Positions 34,448-42,624 are shown, numbered from the stretch's first letter. The stretch is DNA of 64,000 nucleotides from an uncultured Clostridia bacterium (GCA_934630705.1 CAKTWP010000002.1:124001-188000), one strand, 5' to 3'. Made by a program: numbers and translations. Notes: a model not told the origin generated them from the sequence alone.

Positions 34448-34494
34448 CGGTTTTCGCATGGAAGCTTATTTTCTTCAAAAGGGGGCCGCGCCGT

Positions 34495-35451
34495 ATGACC
34501 ACGAAGATCAAGCCGGTCGAAATCAACCATTATAACAAAGGATCCCTCGGCCAGCGCATTTCCCGGGATTTCAGCCTGAACAAGTATAAATATCTGCTGA
34601 TTCTGCCTGTGCTGGTTTATCTGTTCCTGTTCTGCTACAAGCCCATGTATGGCCTGGTCATTGCGTTCAAAAATTACAAGCCCACCCGCGGCATCGCCGG
34701 CAGCAAATGGGTTGGCTTTCTGTGGTTTGAAACCTTCTTTAAGGATCCCTACTTCTTCCGCCTCATCCGGAACACCTTCCTGCTGAGCCTGCTGAACATC
34801 GTGTTCGGCTTCCCGGCGCCCATTCTGCTGGCGCTGCTGCTCAACGAGGTGGGCAACAACAAATTCAAGCGCACCGTGCAGACCATCACCTATATGCCCT
34901 ACTTCATTTCGATGGTGGTCATGTGCTCGATCATTAGAATTTACTGCCAGGAGAACGGCCTGTTTTCGCAGATTGCCGAGTTCTTCGGCGGCTCAAGAAA
35001 GAATTATCTGATGGACGCCGGGGCGTTCCGGCCCATCCATGTGCTCTCGGGCATCTGGCAGGGCATTGGCTGGAATTCCATCATTTATTTGGCCGCGCTG
35101 GCGGGCATTGATCAGGCCCAGTATGAGGCCGCCCGCATCGACGGCGCCAATCGCTTCCAGCAGGTGCTGCATATTACCATCCCGGGCATCCTGCCCACCA
35201 TCGTGGTTCTGTTCGTGCTGCGCATGGGCAGCATCCTGAACGTGGGCTATGAAAAAGTGCTGCTGCTGTATAACACCAGCATCTATGAAACCGCCGACGT
35301 GCTTTCCACCTATATCTACCGCATGGGCCTGGAAAGCCAGAAGTATTCCCTGTCCACGGCCGTGGGCCTGTTCAACACGCTGGTGAACATCGTATTCCTG
35401 GTGCTCACGAACTGGATCAGCCGGCGGACCACCGAGTCCGGGCTGTTCTGA
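34495..35451 (+). CDS. ABC importer permease, LplB type
   Basis: 318 residues, six predicted membrane helices (YLLILPVLVYLFLFCYKPM first). The binding-protein-dependent permease EAA loop reads YEAARIDGANRFQQVLHITIPGILP, contacting an MsmK-like ATPase that must be encoded elsewhere. GGGGG lies about ten bases before the ATG. It is followed after 15 bases by the LplC-type partner. Confidence 0.93.
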   Translation: MTTKIKPVEINHYNKGSLGQRISRDFSLNKYKYLLILPVLVYLFLFCYKPMYGLVIAFKNYKPTRGIAGSKWVGFLWFETFFKDPYFFRLIRNTFLLSLLNIVFGFPAPILLALLLNEVGNNKFKRTVQTITYMPYFISMVVMCSIIRIYCQENGLFSQIAEFFGGSRKNYLMDAGAFRPIHVLSGIWQGIGWNSIIYLAALAGIDQAQYEAARIDGANRFQQVLHITIPGILPTIVVLFVLRMGSILNVGYEKVLLLYNTSIYETADVLSTYIYRMGLESQKYSLSTAVGLFNTLVNIVFLVLTNWISRRTTESGLF

Positions 35452-35466
35452 GAGGAGGCGCTTGAA

Positions 35467-36381
35467 ATGACGAATATTGAAAAAGCGCAGGTTAAGCATA
35501 ACGCCATCCGCAAATCCGTGGGCGATCGGATTTTCGATACCTTCAACACCATCCTTCTGCTGATGCTCTGCTTTATCACGCTGTATCCCATGTGGTATGT
35601 GCTGTGCGCATCGTTCACCAAGAACAGCTATCTGGTGGCCCATCCCGGGGCGATCTTCTGGCCCCACGGGTTCAATGTGGGCTCCTATAAGCTGGCGTTC
35701 AGCCATCCGCTGATCCTCAGCGGCTATAAGAACATCCTGATCGTGTTGGCTGTGTCGCTGCCCATTAACATCGCGCTGACGCTGTTCTGCGGCTATTTCC
35801 TGGCTTCCAAGAACGTGCTGCTGAAAAAGCCGGTGCTGTTCATCATCATGTTCACCATGTTCTTCAACGGCGGCATGATTCCTTCGTATCTGAACGTGCG
35901 CGATCTGGGGCTGTACAACAGTCTCTGGGCCCTGATTCTGCCCGGGGCCATGAGCGTTTATAACGCCATCATCTGCCGAACCGCCATTGAAGCGGTGCCG
36001 GACAGCCTGACTGAATCGGCGTACATTGATGGGGCGAACGATCTGATTATCGTGTTCCGGATTATCCTGCCCCTGATTATGCCTACCATCGCCGTGCTGC
36101 TGCTGTATTACGGCGTGGGCCACTGGAACGCCTGGTTCAACGCTTCCATCTACCTGAAGGACAACACCAAGCTGCCCATTCAGAACGTGCTGCGGTCCAT
36201 TCTGATTGCCAACTCCAACATCCTCAATTCCGCCGCTGCGGAGAATGATCAGGTGAATGAATTCGCCGAGGCCATTAAGTATTCCACCATCATCCTCACC
36301 ACCGTGCCCGTGCTGTGCATCTATCCGTTCCTGCAGAAGTATTTCGTCAAGGGCGTGATGATCGGCGCGGTCAAGGGCTGA
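35467..36381 (+). CDS. ABC importer permease, LplC/YtcP type
   Basis: 304 residues with six membrane helices and the EAA loop TESAYIDGANDLIIVFRIILPLIMPT. Ends with VKGVMIGAVKG, the characteristic C-terminus of this permease class. GAGAGGAGG precedes the ATG. Pairs with the upstream permease as the channel of the importer. No ATPase gene is in this operon, as is usual for LplBC systems that share a housekeeping ATPase. Confidence 0.93.
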   Translation: MTNIEKAQVKHNAIRKSVGDRIFDTFNTILLLMLCFITLYPMWYVLCASFTKNSYLVAHPGAIFWPHGFNVGSYKLAFSHPLILSGYKNILIVLAVSLPINIALTLFCGYFLASKNVLLKKPVLFIIMFTMFFNGGMIPSYLNVRDLGLYNSLWALILPGAMSVYNAIICRTAIEAVPDSLTESAYIDGANDLIIVFRIILPLIMPTIAVLLLYYGVGHWNAWFNASIYLKDNTKLPIQNVLRSILIANSNILNSAAAENDQVNEFAEAIKYSTIILTTVPVLCIYPFLQKYFVKGVMIGAVKG

Positions 36382-36421
36382 GAATACCAACAGAACGGGC
36401 GGACTCTTTACCTGCCGCCCC

Positions 36422-36481
36422 TGCGCCCCGGAATGGAGAGAAACGGAAAAGCCTTCGTTTTCTTCCCCACCCCGGGGCGCA
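36422..36481. repeat. Type A palindrome (60 bp), copy at 36.4 kb
   Basis: TGCGCCCCGG pairs with CCGGGGCGCA; inner GGAGAGAAACGGAAAA and TTCGTTTTCTTCC pair imperfectly. Located 41 bases past the permease stop. Confidence 0.85.
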
Positions 36482-36513
36482 TTCGACGTTTCTATAAAAT
36501 TTGTTTTATCCGT

Positions 36514-36572
36514 ATGGCTTTCTTGGGAGGGCGCGGGAGGGGGTTCTTTGGCCGCAAAGAACCTCCTCCCGC
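36514..36572. repeat. Type B hairpin with header, copy at 36.5 kb, terminator-like
   Basis: GGCTTTCTTGG header, then GCGGGAGG-GGGTTCTTTG pairing with CAAAGAACC-TCCTCCCGC around GCCG. A run of seven T follows from 36580, seven bases beyond the stem, so this copy might also terminate transcription of the importer operon. Confidence 0.75.
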
Positions 36573-36609
36573 ATAATCGTTTTTTTGCTTTTCTCGTTTC
36601 TGAAAAATC

Positions 36610-36638
36610 TTGACTTTTTGCGCGGCGTGCGGTATAAT
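36610..36638 (+). promoter_or_regulatory. rplU operon promoter
   Basis: TTGACT, 17 bp, TATAAT; near-consensus, with a transcription start about 110 bases before rplU. Confidence 0.8.
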
Positions 36639-36644
36639 CCTTTA

Positions 36645-36756
36645 GTAAGCCGCTCGGGAGGGGCTCCTTAAATGCGGAAACGCTGCCCCATGGCTGAAAC
36701 ATGCTATTCTTTCCTCTAAGATAGGCCCGGCGAGTAAATAACAGGAGGTGCTGCCC
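36645..36756 (+). promoter_or_regulatory. rplU leader, possible ribosomal L21 leader RNA
   Basis: The leader holds GGGAGGGGCTCC and other short stems and ends with CAGGAGGTG as RBS. Position matches the known Firmicute L21 leader motif, but I cannot confirm the consensus fold by eye. Confidence 0.4.
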
Positions 36757-37062
36757 ATGTACGCGATTATTGCGACCGGCGGCAAACAGTACCGTGTGTC
36801 TGAGGGAGACACCATCTACATCGAAAAGCTCGAAAACGAAGTTGGCGACGTGGTTTCTTTCCCCGTCATGATGCTCTCTGGCGAGACCATTGAAGTGGGT
36901 TCTCCCTATATCGAGGGCGCTACCGTGACCGGCAAAGTCGTGCGCCATGGCAAGGGCGAAAAGATCGTCGTGTTCAAGTATAAGAGCAAGAAGAATTATC
37001 GCCGCAAGGCTGGCCATCGTCAGCCCTTCACCCAGGTGGAAATCACCGGCGTGAACGCCTGA
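36757..37062 (+). CDS. rplU: 50S ribosomal protein L21
   Basis: 101 residues, the normal length. [25 protein letters not shown] and the closing [22 protein letters not shown] are diagnostic. ATG at 36757 has AGGAGG seven bases upstream. First gene of the conserved Firmicute cluster rplU-prp-rpmA. Confidence 0.99.
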   Translation: MYAIIATGGKQYRVSEGDTIYIEKLENEVGDVVSFPVMMLSGETIEVGSPYIEGATVTGKVVRHGKGEKIVVFKYKSKKNYRRKAGHRQPFTQVEITGVNA

Positions 37063-37067
37063 CCCGA

Positions 37068-37379
37068 ATGATCCGCCTTTCGCTTTATCGGGCCGGCGAG
37101 GCAATCACCGGCTTTGAATGCAAAGGCCATGCGGGCTACGCGGAGGAAGGCAGCGATATTGTCTGCGCCGCCGTTTCCGTGCTTGCCACCACCTGCGTGA
37201 ACGCGCTGGAAAGCGTGGCGGGGGTGAAGGCAAAGGTGGAAATCGCGGACGGATATATGAAAGCGCTGCTGCCCGATGATAAGTCCCATGACGCGCAGGT
37301 GATCCTGCGATTCCTGCGCCAGGGCCTGAGCGATTTGGCGGAGCAGTATCCCCGATATCTTCGGCTCACTGAAATTTGA
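37068..37379 (+). CDS. prp: Ribosomal-processing cysteine protease Prp
   Basis: 103 residues. Prp (YsxB) trims the N-terminus of ribosomal protein L27 in Firmicutes. The catalytic dyad is visible as His21 in GHAGYAEEGSD and Cys33 in IVCAAVSVL. It lies five bases after rplU and ends 18 bases before its substrate gene rpmA, the standard order. Confidence 0.96.
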   Translation: MIRLSLYRAGEAITGFECKGHAGYAEEGSDIVCAAVSVLATTCVNALESVAGVKAKVEIADGYMKALLPDDKSHDAQVILRFLRQGLSDLAEQYPRYLRLTEI

Positions 37380-37397
37380 TCATTGGAGGAAGCAAAT

Positions 37398-37697
37398 ATG
37401 TTGAAGCTCAATTTGCAGCTTTTCGCCCATAAAAAAGGTATGGGCTCCACCCGTAACGGCCGCGACAGCGAGTCCAAGCGCCTGGGCCCGAAGCGGGCTG
37501 ATGGCCAGTTCGTGCTGGCCGGCAACATCCTGGTTCGTCAGCGGGGCACCAAGGTGCATCCCGGCCTGAACGTGGGCATCGGCAAGGACGATACCCTGTT
37601 CGCCAAGGTGGATGGCATCATGCGCTTCGAGCGCAAGGGCAAGTTTGACAAGCAGGTGAGCGTGCATCCCGTGGCCACCGAAGCTGCCGCCCAGTAA
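37398..37697 (+). CDS. rpmA: 50S ribosomal protein L27 with Prp-cleavable N-terminal extension
   Basis: 99 residues. The start [21 protein letters not shown] contains the Prp motif [11 protein letters not shown], cut after Phe in characterised species, exposing AHKKG. The ATG at 37398 follows GGAGG with a short spacer; the in-frame ATT/ATG-like codons upstream are not needed. The rest is ordinary L27. Confidence 0.99.
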   Translation: MLKLNLQLFAHKKGMGSTRNGRDSESKRLGPKRADGQFVLAGNILVRQRGTKVHPGLNVGIGKDDTLFAKVDGIMRFERKGKFDKQVSVHPVATEAAAQ

Positions 37698-37713
37698 TTC
37701 CATCAGCAATGAG

Positions 37714-37746
37714 GAGCCGTTTCGTTTCCACGGAACGGCTCTTTTC
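37714..37746 (+). terminator. Terminator of the rplU-prp-rpmA operon
   Basis: GAGCCGTT pairs with AACGGCTC around TCGTTTCCACGG and is followed by TTTTCTTG. Confidence 0.85.
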
Positions 37747-37834
37747 TTGTTAGGGCAAGAGGACGGGACGCGAACCTGGGCTTGGATGCGGCTGCACGCT
37801 GCATCCCCCAAAAGCCGCTTATAAGGAGGCCTGT

Positions 37835-38887
37835 ATGCGAAATCTGGAAACCAGCCGCCTGCTGCTGCGGCCCTTCACCTGGGAGGATTATCCCCTGATC
37901 TATGGCATTTCCTCGGATCCGGATACCGTAAAATATCTCTATTATTGGGGCCGCCCGGACATGACCGCCGAGCAGGACGCGCGGCGCTTTCTTCGCTACG
38001 CCATAGGCGCGTATGAAAAAACGCCTGTCAAATCCATGGAGTATGCGCTGGTGCGCAAAACGGATAGCCGGGCGATTGGCGATGGCAGCATCGAGCTGCT
38101 GGATGACGGCTTCTCCGCCGAGATCGGCTGGATTCTGCTGCCGTCCTTCCGGGGCCAGGGCTATGTGACCGAGATGGGCTGGGAGCTGCTGCGATATGGC
38201 TTTGAGGAGCTGGGCGTGGAGCGGATCATCGCCCATTGCGATGCGTTGAATGCGCCGTCCTATCATGTGATGGAGCGGCTGGGTATGCGCCGGGAGGGCG
38301 TGGCGAGGGAAGTGCGCCCGGCCAAAACGATCGGCGGCCGGCGTGGCGATGAATGCACCTATGCCATTTTGAAGCGGGAATGGGAGATTCAGCGGATGCA
38401 GGCGCAGGTGCTGGCAATGCCCTGGCATTTCGATGGATTTATGGATGTGCCTGAGCTGACGGATGGGGAGATTCGGCTGATCTGCGCCAAGAAACGGCCG
38501 CAGGATGGAATCGACCCCGCCGTGCCTTCTTACTTTTTCCTGATCGTCCGGGGCGGCGAGGCGATTGGCAGCGTTGATCTGCGGCTGGGGTATACGCCCT
38601 TGCTGTTTTATGCGGGAAACATTGGCTATGACGTTCTCGAATCCCAGCGGGGGCATGGCTATGCGGGCCGGGCATGCCGGCTGCTGTGGCCGGTGCTGCG
38701 GCACCACGGAATGGGCTGCGCGGTGATTACCAATGATAGCGAAAACGCCGCGTCCCGGCGGGTGTGCGAAAAGCTGGGAGCGCGGCTTTTGTGCCAGGCG
38801 GATGTGCCGGAAACCATGCCCATGTACGCCCACGGGCTGCACCGGGCCAACATTTTCCTGATGGAGGACGCGGCGTGCGGATTGTGA
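37835..38887 (+). CDS. Tandem GNAT N-acetyltransferase (two domains)
   Basis: 350 residues. Domain one (1-185) is RimJ/RimL-like: ETSRLLLRPFTWEDYPLIY, GWILLPSFRGQGYVTEMGWELL with the acetyl-CoA loop RGQGYV, and NAPSYHVMERLGMRREG. Domain two (195-345) repeats the fold with IGYDVLESQRGHGYAGRACRLL and loop RGHGYA, then NAASRRVCEKLGAR. Each half keeps the pyrophosphate-binding pattern, so both may be active. Substrates are unknown; protein, amino sugar or antibiotic acetylation are all possible. AAGGAGG before the ATG. It overlaps the YkuD gene by 13 bases. Confidence 0.85.
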   Translation: MRNLETSRLLLRPFTWEDYPLIYGISSDPDTVKYLYYWGRPDMTAEQDARRFLRYAIGAYEKTPVKSMEYALVRKTDSRAIGDGSIELLDDGFSAEIGWILLPSFRGQGYVTEMGWELLRYGFEELGVERIIAHCDALNAPSYHVMERLGMRREGVAREVRPAKTIGGRRGDECTYAILKREWEIQRMQAQVLAMPWHFDGFMDVPELTDGEIRLICAKKRPQDGIDPAVPSYFFLIVRGGEAIGSVDLRLGYTPLLFYAGNIGYDVLESQRGHGYAGRACRLLWPVLRHHGMGCAVITNDSENAASRRVCEKLGARLLCQADVPETMPMYAHGLHRANIFLMEDAACGL

Positions 38888-39318
38888 TCGAAAAAGCCCT
38901 GCGGCGGCTGACGCTGCTGGATGAAGAAATGGGGGAGATGCTGTGCTGTCCTGTGGGACTGGGCAGCTGCCCGATCGGTCCCAAGCAGTGGGAAGGGGAC
39001 GGAAAAACGCCGGAGGGGACGTATTTTGTCTGCCTGAAAAAGCAGGGAAAGCATGGCCCGTCTCTGGGGGTAAGCTATCCCAATGTGGCGGACGCTGGGC
39101 GCGCAGGGGCGGATGCGGCACTGATTGCCTGCATCCGGGCGCGTGAGGCTGCCGGAGAACGGCCGCCTTGGGGCACCACCCTGGGCGGGGAAGTTTATAT
39201 CCATGGCGGCGGCGCGGCGCGGGACTGGACGGCGGGCTGCATTGCGCTTTCGGATGCCGACGCGGAGCGGCTCTACCAGTTGACGCCACTGGGCACGGCG
39301 ATCGAAATTCGGGCTTAA
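38875..39318 (+). CDS. L,D-transpeptidase (YkuD fold) without signal peptide
   Basis: 147 residues. The YkuD active-site pattern is VYIHGGG at His110 and WTAGCIALSD with nucleophile Cys122; DGKTPEGTYFV is the usual early motif. YkuD enzymes normally act on peptidoglycan outside the cell, but this chain starts directly at MRIVIEKALRRLTLL with no export signal or membrane helix. The start is GTG at 38875, seven bases after GGAGG inside the end of the GNAT gene. Export by another route or an intracellular role are both open. Confidence 0.82.
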   Translation: MRIVIEKALRRLTLLDEEMGEMLCCPVGLGSCPIGPKQWEGDGKTPEGTYFVCLKKQGKHGPSLGVSYPNVADAGRAGADAALIACIRAREAAGERPPWGTTLGGEVYIHGGGAARDWTAGCIALSDADAERLYQLTPLGTAIEIRA

Positions 39319-39331
39319 AAGCTGCACAGAG

Positions 39332-39370
39332 GGAACCATTCGCTGCAGCAAAGGGATGGTTCCTTTTTTT
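39332..39370 (+). terminator. Terminator after the YkuD gene
   Basis: GGAACCAT pairs with ATGGTTCC around TCGCTGCAGCAAAGGG and is followed by TTTTTTT. The stem resembles the type B arms. Confidence 0.8.
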
Positions 39371-39383
39371 ACTCCTATCGCTG

Positions 39384-39410
39384 TTAGCACTCTTTTTTAA
39401 TGAGTGCTAA
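39384..39410 (+). promoter_or_regulatory. CIRCE element (HrcA operator)
   Basis: TTAGCACTC-N9-GAGTGCTAA, an exact match to the CIRCE consensus. It lies 8 bp upstream of the htpG -35. HrcA is its known repressor. Confidence 0.96.
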
Positions 39411-39417
39411 ATTTTTG

Positions 39418-39446
39418 TTGCATTTTGGATTAAGACGTGCTATAAT
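39418..39446 (+). promoter_or_regulatory. htpG promoter
   Basis: TTGCAT, 17 bp, TATAAT; start site about 40 bases before the htpG ATG. Confidence 0.8.
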
Positions 39447-39491
39447 AAGCTTGACCCTAAGAAAATCATACCCGCGAGGGAGGCAGACATC

Positions 39492-41387
39492 ATGGAAACC
39501 AAGGGCAATATTTCAATTCATGCGCAAAATATTATGCCGGTGATCAAGCGCTGGCTGTACTCGGACAAAGATATTTTCATCCGCGAGATGGTGAGCAACG
39601 GCTGCGACGCCGTGACCAAGTATAAAATGCTCAAGGGAGATACCGGCGAGGATTTGCGGGTCACCGTGACGGTGGATAAGGAAAACGGCGAGCTGCGCTT
39701 TACCGATAACGGCATCGGCATGACGGCGGAGGAAGTGGAAAAGTACATCAATCAGGTGGCCTTTTCCAGCGCTGAGGAATTTCTGAAGAATTATACCGGC
39801 GATGATAAGGGCGGCATTATCGGCCATTTTGGCCTGGGCTTTTATTCCGCGTTTATGGCCGCCGATAAGGTGACCATCGACACCCTGTCCTATCAGGAGG
39901 GGGCGGAGCCTGTGCTTTGGGAGAGCGAGGACGGCATGGCCTTCACCATGCGCACCGGCGCACGGACAGAGCGGGGCACCACCATCATCCTGCATATCAT
40001 GGAGGACGAGAAGGAATTTCTGGATGCGGGCCGGGTGCGGCAGGTGCTGGACCGGTACTGCGGGTATATGAGCGTGCCCATTTATCTGGAGGATCTGAGC
40101 AAGCCTGCGGAGGAGAAGCCCGCCGAGGATGAAAATTCCGCCGCCAACGAAGATCAGGAGCCCAAGGTGCACGGCACCGAGGAAGAAGAAAAGGCGGAAG
40201 CGGCCAAGCCCATTAACGATGTGCATCCCCTGTGGCTGAAGAATCCCAAGGACTGCACCGACGAAGAATATAAGGAAACCTATCATAAGCTGTTCCACAC
40301 CTTCGAGGATCCGCTGTTCTGGGTGCATCTGAACGTGGATTATCCCTTCAACCTGAAGGGCATTCTGTATTTCCCCCGGATTAAAAAGGATTTCGGCGGC
40401 CAGGAAGGCGAGATCAAGCTGTTCAACCGGCAGGTGTTCGTGGCGGACAATATCAAGGAGGTCATCCCCGAATTCCTGATGCTGCTCAAGGGCGTGATCG
40501 ATTGCCCTGATCTGCCGCTGAACGTAAGCCGGTCCTTCCTGCAGAACGACGGCTATGTGCGCAAGCTGTCCGCCCATATTACCAAGAAGGTGGCCGATAA
40601 GCTCAACGGCCTGTTCAATACCGAGCGCAAGCAGTATGAAACCTACTGGGACGATATTCATCCCTTCGTGAAGTACGGCTGCGTGCGGGATCAGAAGTTC
40701 TATGAGATGGTGAAGGGCAGCCTGCTGCTCAAGACCACCGGCGGCGAATATCTGACCCTGGAGGAATACAGGGCCCGAAACGAGGGCAAGGCGGACAAGA
40801 AAATTTATTACACCACCGAGGCCAATCGTCAGGCGGCGGCCGTGGCGCTGTATACCAATCGTGGGATCGATGTGGCCGTGATGGACACGCTGATCGACAT
40901 GAACTTCATGAGCTTTATGGAGTTTGGCGGCGGCAATGACGGGCTGCAGTTTGTGCGGGTGGACGCGGATGTGTCCGGCCTGACGGAGGACAGCGAGGAA
41001 GGCAAGGATATCGACCAGGCGCAGATGGAGAAGCTGTTCCGGGATGCGCTGGGCGATCAGACCCTGACCGTGAAGCTGGAAGCGCTGGCGGACAAGGCGC
41101 TGCCGGTGATGCTGGTGGAGGAAGAGCAGGTGCGGCGCTACAAGGAAATGAGCGCCATGTATGGCCAGGATTTTGGTTTCCCCAGCAAGTACACGCTGGT
41201 GCTGAACCGCCAGTGCCCCACCATCCGGGAGCTGGCCGCCATGGAAGAAGGCGAAACCAGCAAGCTGCTGTGCCAGCAGCTGTTTGATGTGGCGCGGCTC
41301 TCCGGCCGGCCGCTGGAAGCGGCGGATCTGAAGGATTTCATCGCCCGCAGCAACAAGCTGGTGGAGCTCCTTGCGGCGAAGGCGTAA
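39492..41387 (+). CDS. htpG: Molecular chaperone HtpG (Hsp90)
   Basis: 631 residues. Cytosolic Hsp90 chaperone. The GHKL ATPase motifs are clear: REMVSNGCDAVTK, RFTDNGIGMTAEEVEKYINQVAFSSAEEF and GGIIGHFGLGFYSAFM. The middle domain has FPRIKKDFGG, QVFVADNIKEVIPEFLMLLKGVIDCPDLPLNVSRSFLQ. Residues 201-242 form a long acidic/lysine-rich linker between N-terminal and middle domains, like the charged linker of eukaryotic Hsp90 and absent from E. coli HtpG. The active-site Asn is replaced in part: the usual REL(I/V)SNASDA reads REMVSNGCDA. Controlled by the CIRCE element upstream. Confidence 0.96.
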   Translation: METKGNISIHAQNIMPVIKRWLYSDKDIFIREMVSNGCDAVTKYKMLKGDTGEDLRVTVTVDKENGELRFTDNGIGMTAEEVEKYINQVAFSSAEEFLKNYTGDDKGGIIGHFGLGFYSAFMAADKVTIDTLSYQEGAEPVLWESEDGMAFTMRTGARTERGTTIILHIMEDEKEFLDAGRVRQVLDRYCGYMSVPIYLEDLSKPAEEKPAEDENSAANEDQEPKVHGTEEEEKAEAAKPINDVHPLWLKNPKDCTDEEYKETYHKLFHTFEDPLFWVHLNVDYPFNLKGILYFPRIKKDFGGQEGEIKLFNRQVFVADNIKEVIPEFLMLLKGVIDCPDLPLNVSRSFLQNDGYVRKLSAHITKKVADKLNGLFNTERKQYETYWDDIHPFVKYGCVRDQKFYEMVKGSLLLKTTGGEYLTLEEYRARNEGKADKKIYYTTEANRQAAAVALYTNRGIDVAVMDTLIDMNFMSFMEFGGGNDGLQFVRVDADVSGLTEDSEEGKDIDQAQMEKLFRDALGDQTLTVKLEALADKALPVMLVEEEQVRRYKEMSAMYGQDFGFPSKYTLVLNRQCPTIRELAAMEEGETSKLLCQQLFDVARLSGRPLEAADLKDFIARSNKLVELLAAKA

Positions 41388-41636
41388 GGAAAAAGCATTG
41401 TGCTGGATCAGGCCTTTGCGTGATTTCGCCCCGGGTTACTGCCTTAACGGCATGCGCGGGTTTCAGGCCTGCGTTTCCCCTTCTCTTCTTTCCGCAACCG
41501 CAAGCGGCGCGGCGGAACACTTCCGCTTCCGCCGCCTGGGGTGATTCGTTCAACGCACTATGGCATTTCATGCCGCGCCTGTCACTGGCAGACGGGTTGT
41601 TTCTCTCACCCCATTCAAGAAAGCGATCAAGATAAT
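41388..41636. other. Gap after htpG before the type A repeat
   Basis: I see no gene, and no clear terminator for htpG other than the repeat further on. A GCGGCGCGGCGGAA/TTCCGCCGC imperfect stem lies near 41500. The whole intergenic interval runs to 41855. Confidence 0.5.
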
Positions 41637-41696
41637 CATGCGCCCCAGATCGGGAAGGAACAAAAGCTGGTTGCCTTCCTTCATCTGGGGCGCATG
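41637..41696. repeat. Type A palindrome (60 bp), copy at 41.7 kb
   Basis: CATGCGCCCCAGAT pairs with ATCTGGGGCGCATG, with inner GGGAAGGAA/TTGCCTTCC. It lies between convergent htpG and trxA, with no T-run. Confidence 0.85.
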
Positions 41697-41731
41697 TTAT
41701 GTTTATAGAAAAAATGATTTGATATGCAGCT

Positions 41732-41778
41732 TGTCAAAACATCCTGTATGGAGTGTACTCCAACAGGAGCTTTTGACA
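41732..41778. repeat. Type C long palindrome, copy at 41.7 kb
   Basis: TGTCAAAA...CCTGT.TGGAGT pairs with ACTCCA.ACAGG...TTTTGACA, a 47-bp near-perfect palindrome 36 bases after the type A repeat. Confidence 0.65.
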
Positions 41779-41855
41779 CGCAGATAGAAGCGTATCTGAT
41801 TCAAAGGGCGAGCCGAAAAAAAGGATGGCCGTTTATGCGGCGGCTTAAGCGTCCC

Positions 41856-42167
41856 TCAGCCCAGCAGCATGTCGGTCAGAACATCCTTGCTCTGCACGCC
41901 CACCAGGCGCTTTTCTTCCTGGCCGTTCTTAAAAAGAATCAGGGTGGGGATGCTGTTCACATGATAGCGCATGGCCAGCTCGCCTTCCTCATCCACGTTT
42001 ACCTTGCCCACGTAGGCCTTCCCCTCTGCGTCCTCCGCCAGTTCCTCCACCACGGGGGCGATCATCCGGCAGGGCATGCACCAGGTGGCCCAGAAGTCCA
42101 CCAGCACGGGCTTATCCGCCTGCAAAACCAGCGATTCAAAATTATCTTTCGTCAGCTTCAGTTCCAT
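41856..42167 (-). CDS. trxA: Thioredoxin with WCMPC active site
   Basis: 103 residues. Disulfide reductase for cytosolic proteins. [35 protein letters not shown] shows the thioredoxin fold with Cys30 and Cys33; the dipeptide between them is Met-Pro instead of Gly-Pro, which changes redox behaviour in related proteins. [13 protein letters not shown] contains the cis-Pro. The ATG at 42167 follows GGAG by nine bases and lies inside the end of the rseC-like gene (26-base overlap). Confidence 0.95.
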   Translation of the reverse strand: MELKLTKDNFESLVLQADKPVLVDFWATWCMPCRMIAPVVEELAEDAEGKAYVGKVNVDEEGELAMRYHVNSIPTLILFKNGQEEKRLVGVQSKDVLTDMLLG

Positions 42168-42573
42168 AATTCGTTTCTCCTTCCTTCTGCACAGCCACGA
42201 TCCGCGGCTGCCATTGCCGCTTTTTTCCCATGCGCTTTTCCGCCAGGCGCAGCAGCCCATAGGACAGGGCCATCAGCCCGATCCCCAGGGCGGCTCCGGC
42301 GATTTCGCTTTGGAAAAGGCGCATGCCTGCAAACAGCCCCGCCAACAGCAGCAGGAGGGGCAGCACATAGGCCAGCAGCGACGCTTTCACTACCTGCTGA
42401 TCCGGCATTTCCACTTCCACCCGGCTGCCAACCGGCGCATCGCCCGGAATCCAGGCCAGGGTTTCATGCTGATGCCCGGCGCAGGCGCCGCAGCTTTGGC
42501 AGGCCTCCGGCCGCTGAAAGCAAACCGACACCCGTCCCTGCTCCGATGCCACCACCCGTCCTTCTCTTCGCAT
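42142..42573 (-). CDS. RseC/MucC-like (SoxR-reducing system) membrane protein
   Basis: 143 residues. Cysteine cluster CQSCGACAG near residues 23-31 and a pair of membrane helices ([21 protein letters not shown] and [18 protein letters not shown]) match the RseC/MucC family, associated with the Rnf-type electron-transfer complex and SoxR reduction. The ATG at 42573 follows AAGGAGG by seven bases. It overlaps trxA, suggesting a redox pair. No rnf genes are in the window. Confidence 0.82.
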   Translation of the reverse strand: MRREGRVVASEQGRVSVCFQRPEACQSCGACAGHQHETLAWIPGDAPVGSRVEVEMPDQQVVKASLLAYVLPLLLLLAGLFAGMRLFQSEIAGAALGIGLMALSYGLLRLAEKRMGKKRQWQPRIVAVQKEGETNYGTEADER

Positions 42574-42624
42574 GGCCGCGCCTCCTTGGTGAAAAAAGCC
42601 TTTTCGGAATCTGGTTCCGCTTGT

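Noticed and set aside
34495..36381. A missing ATPase as evidence of a broken importer
   Set aside because: LplB/LplC-type importers commonly lack a local ATPase gene and share an MsmK-type ATPase, so the absence is normal.
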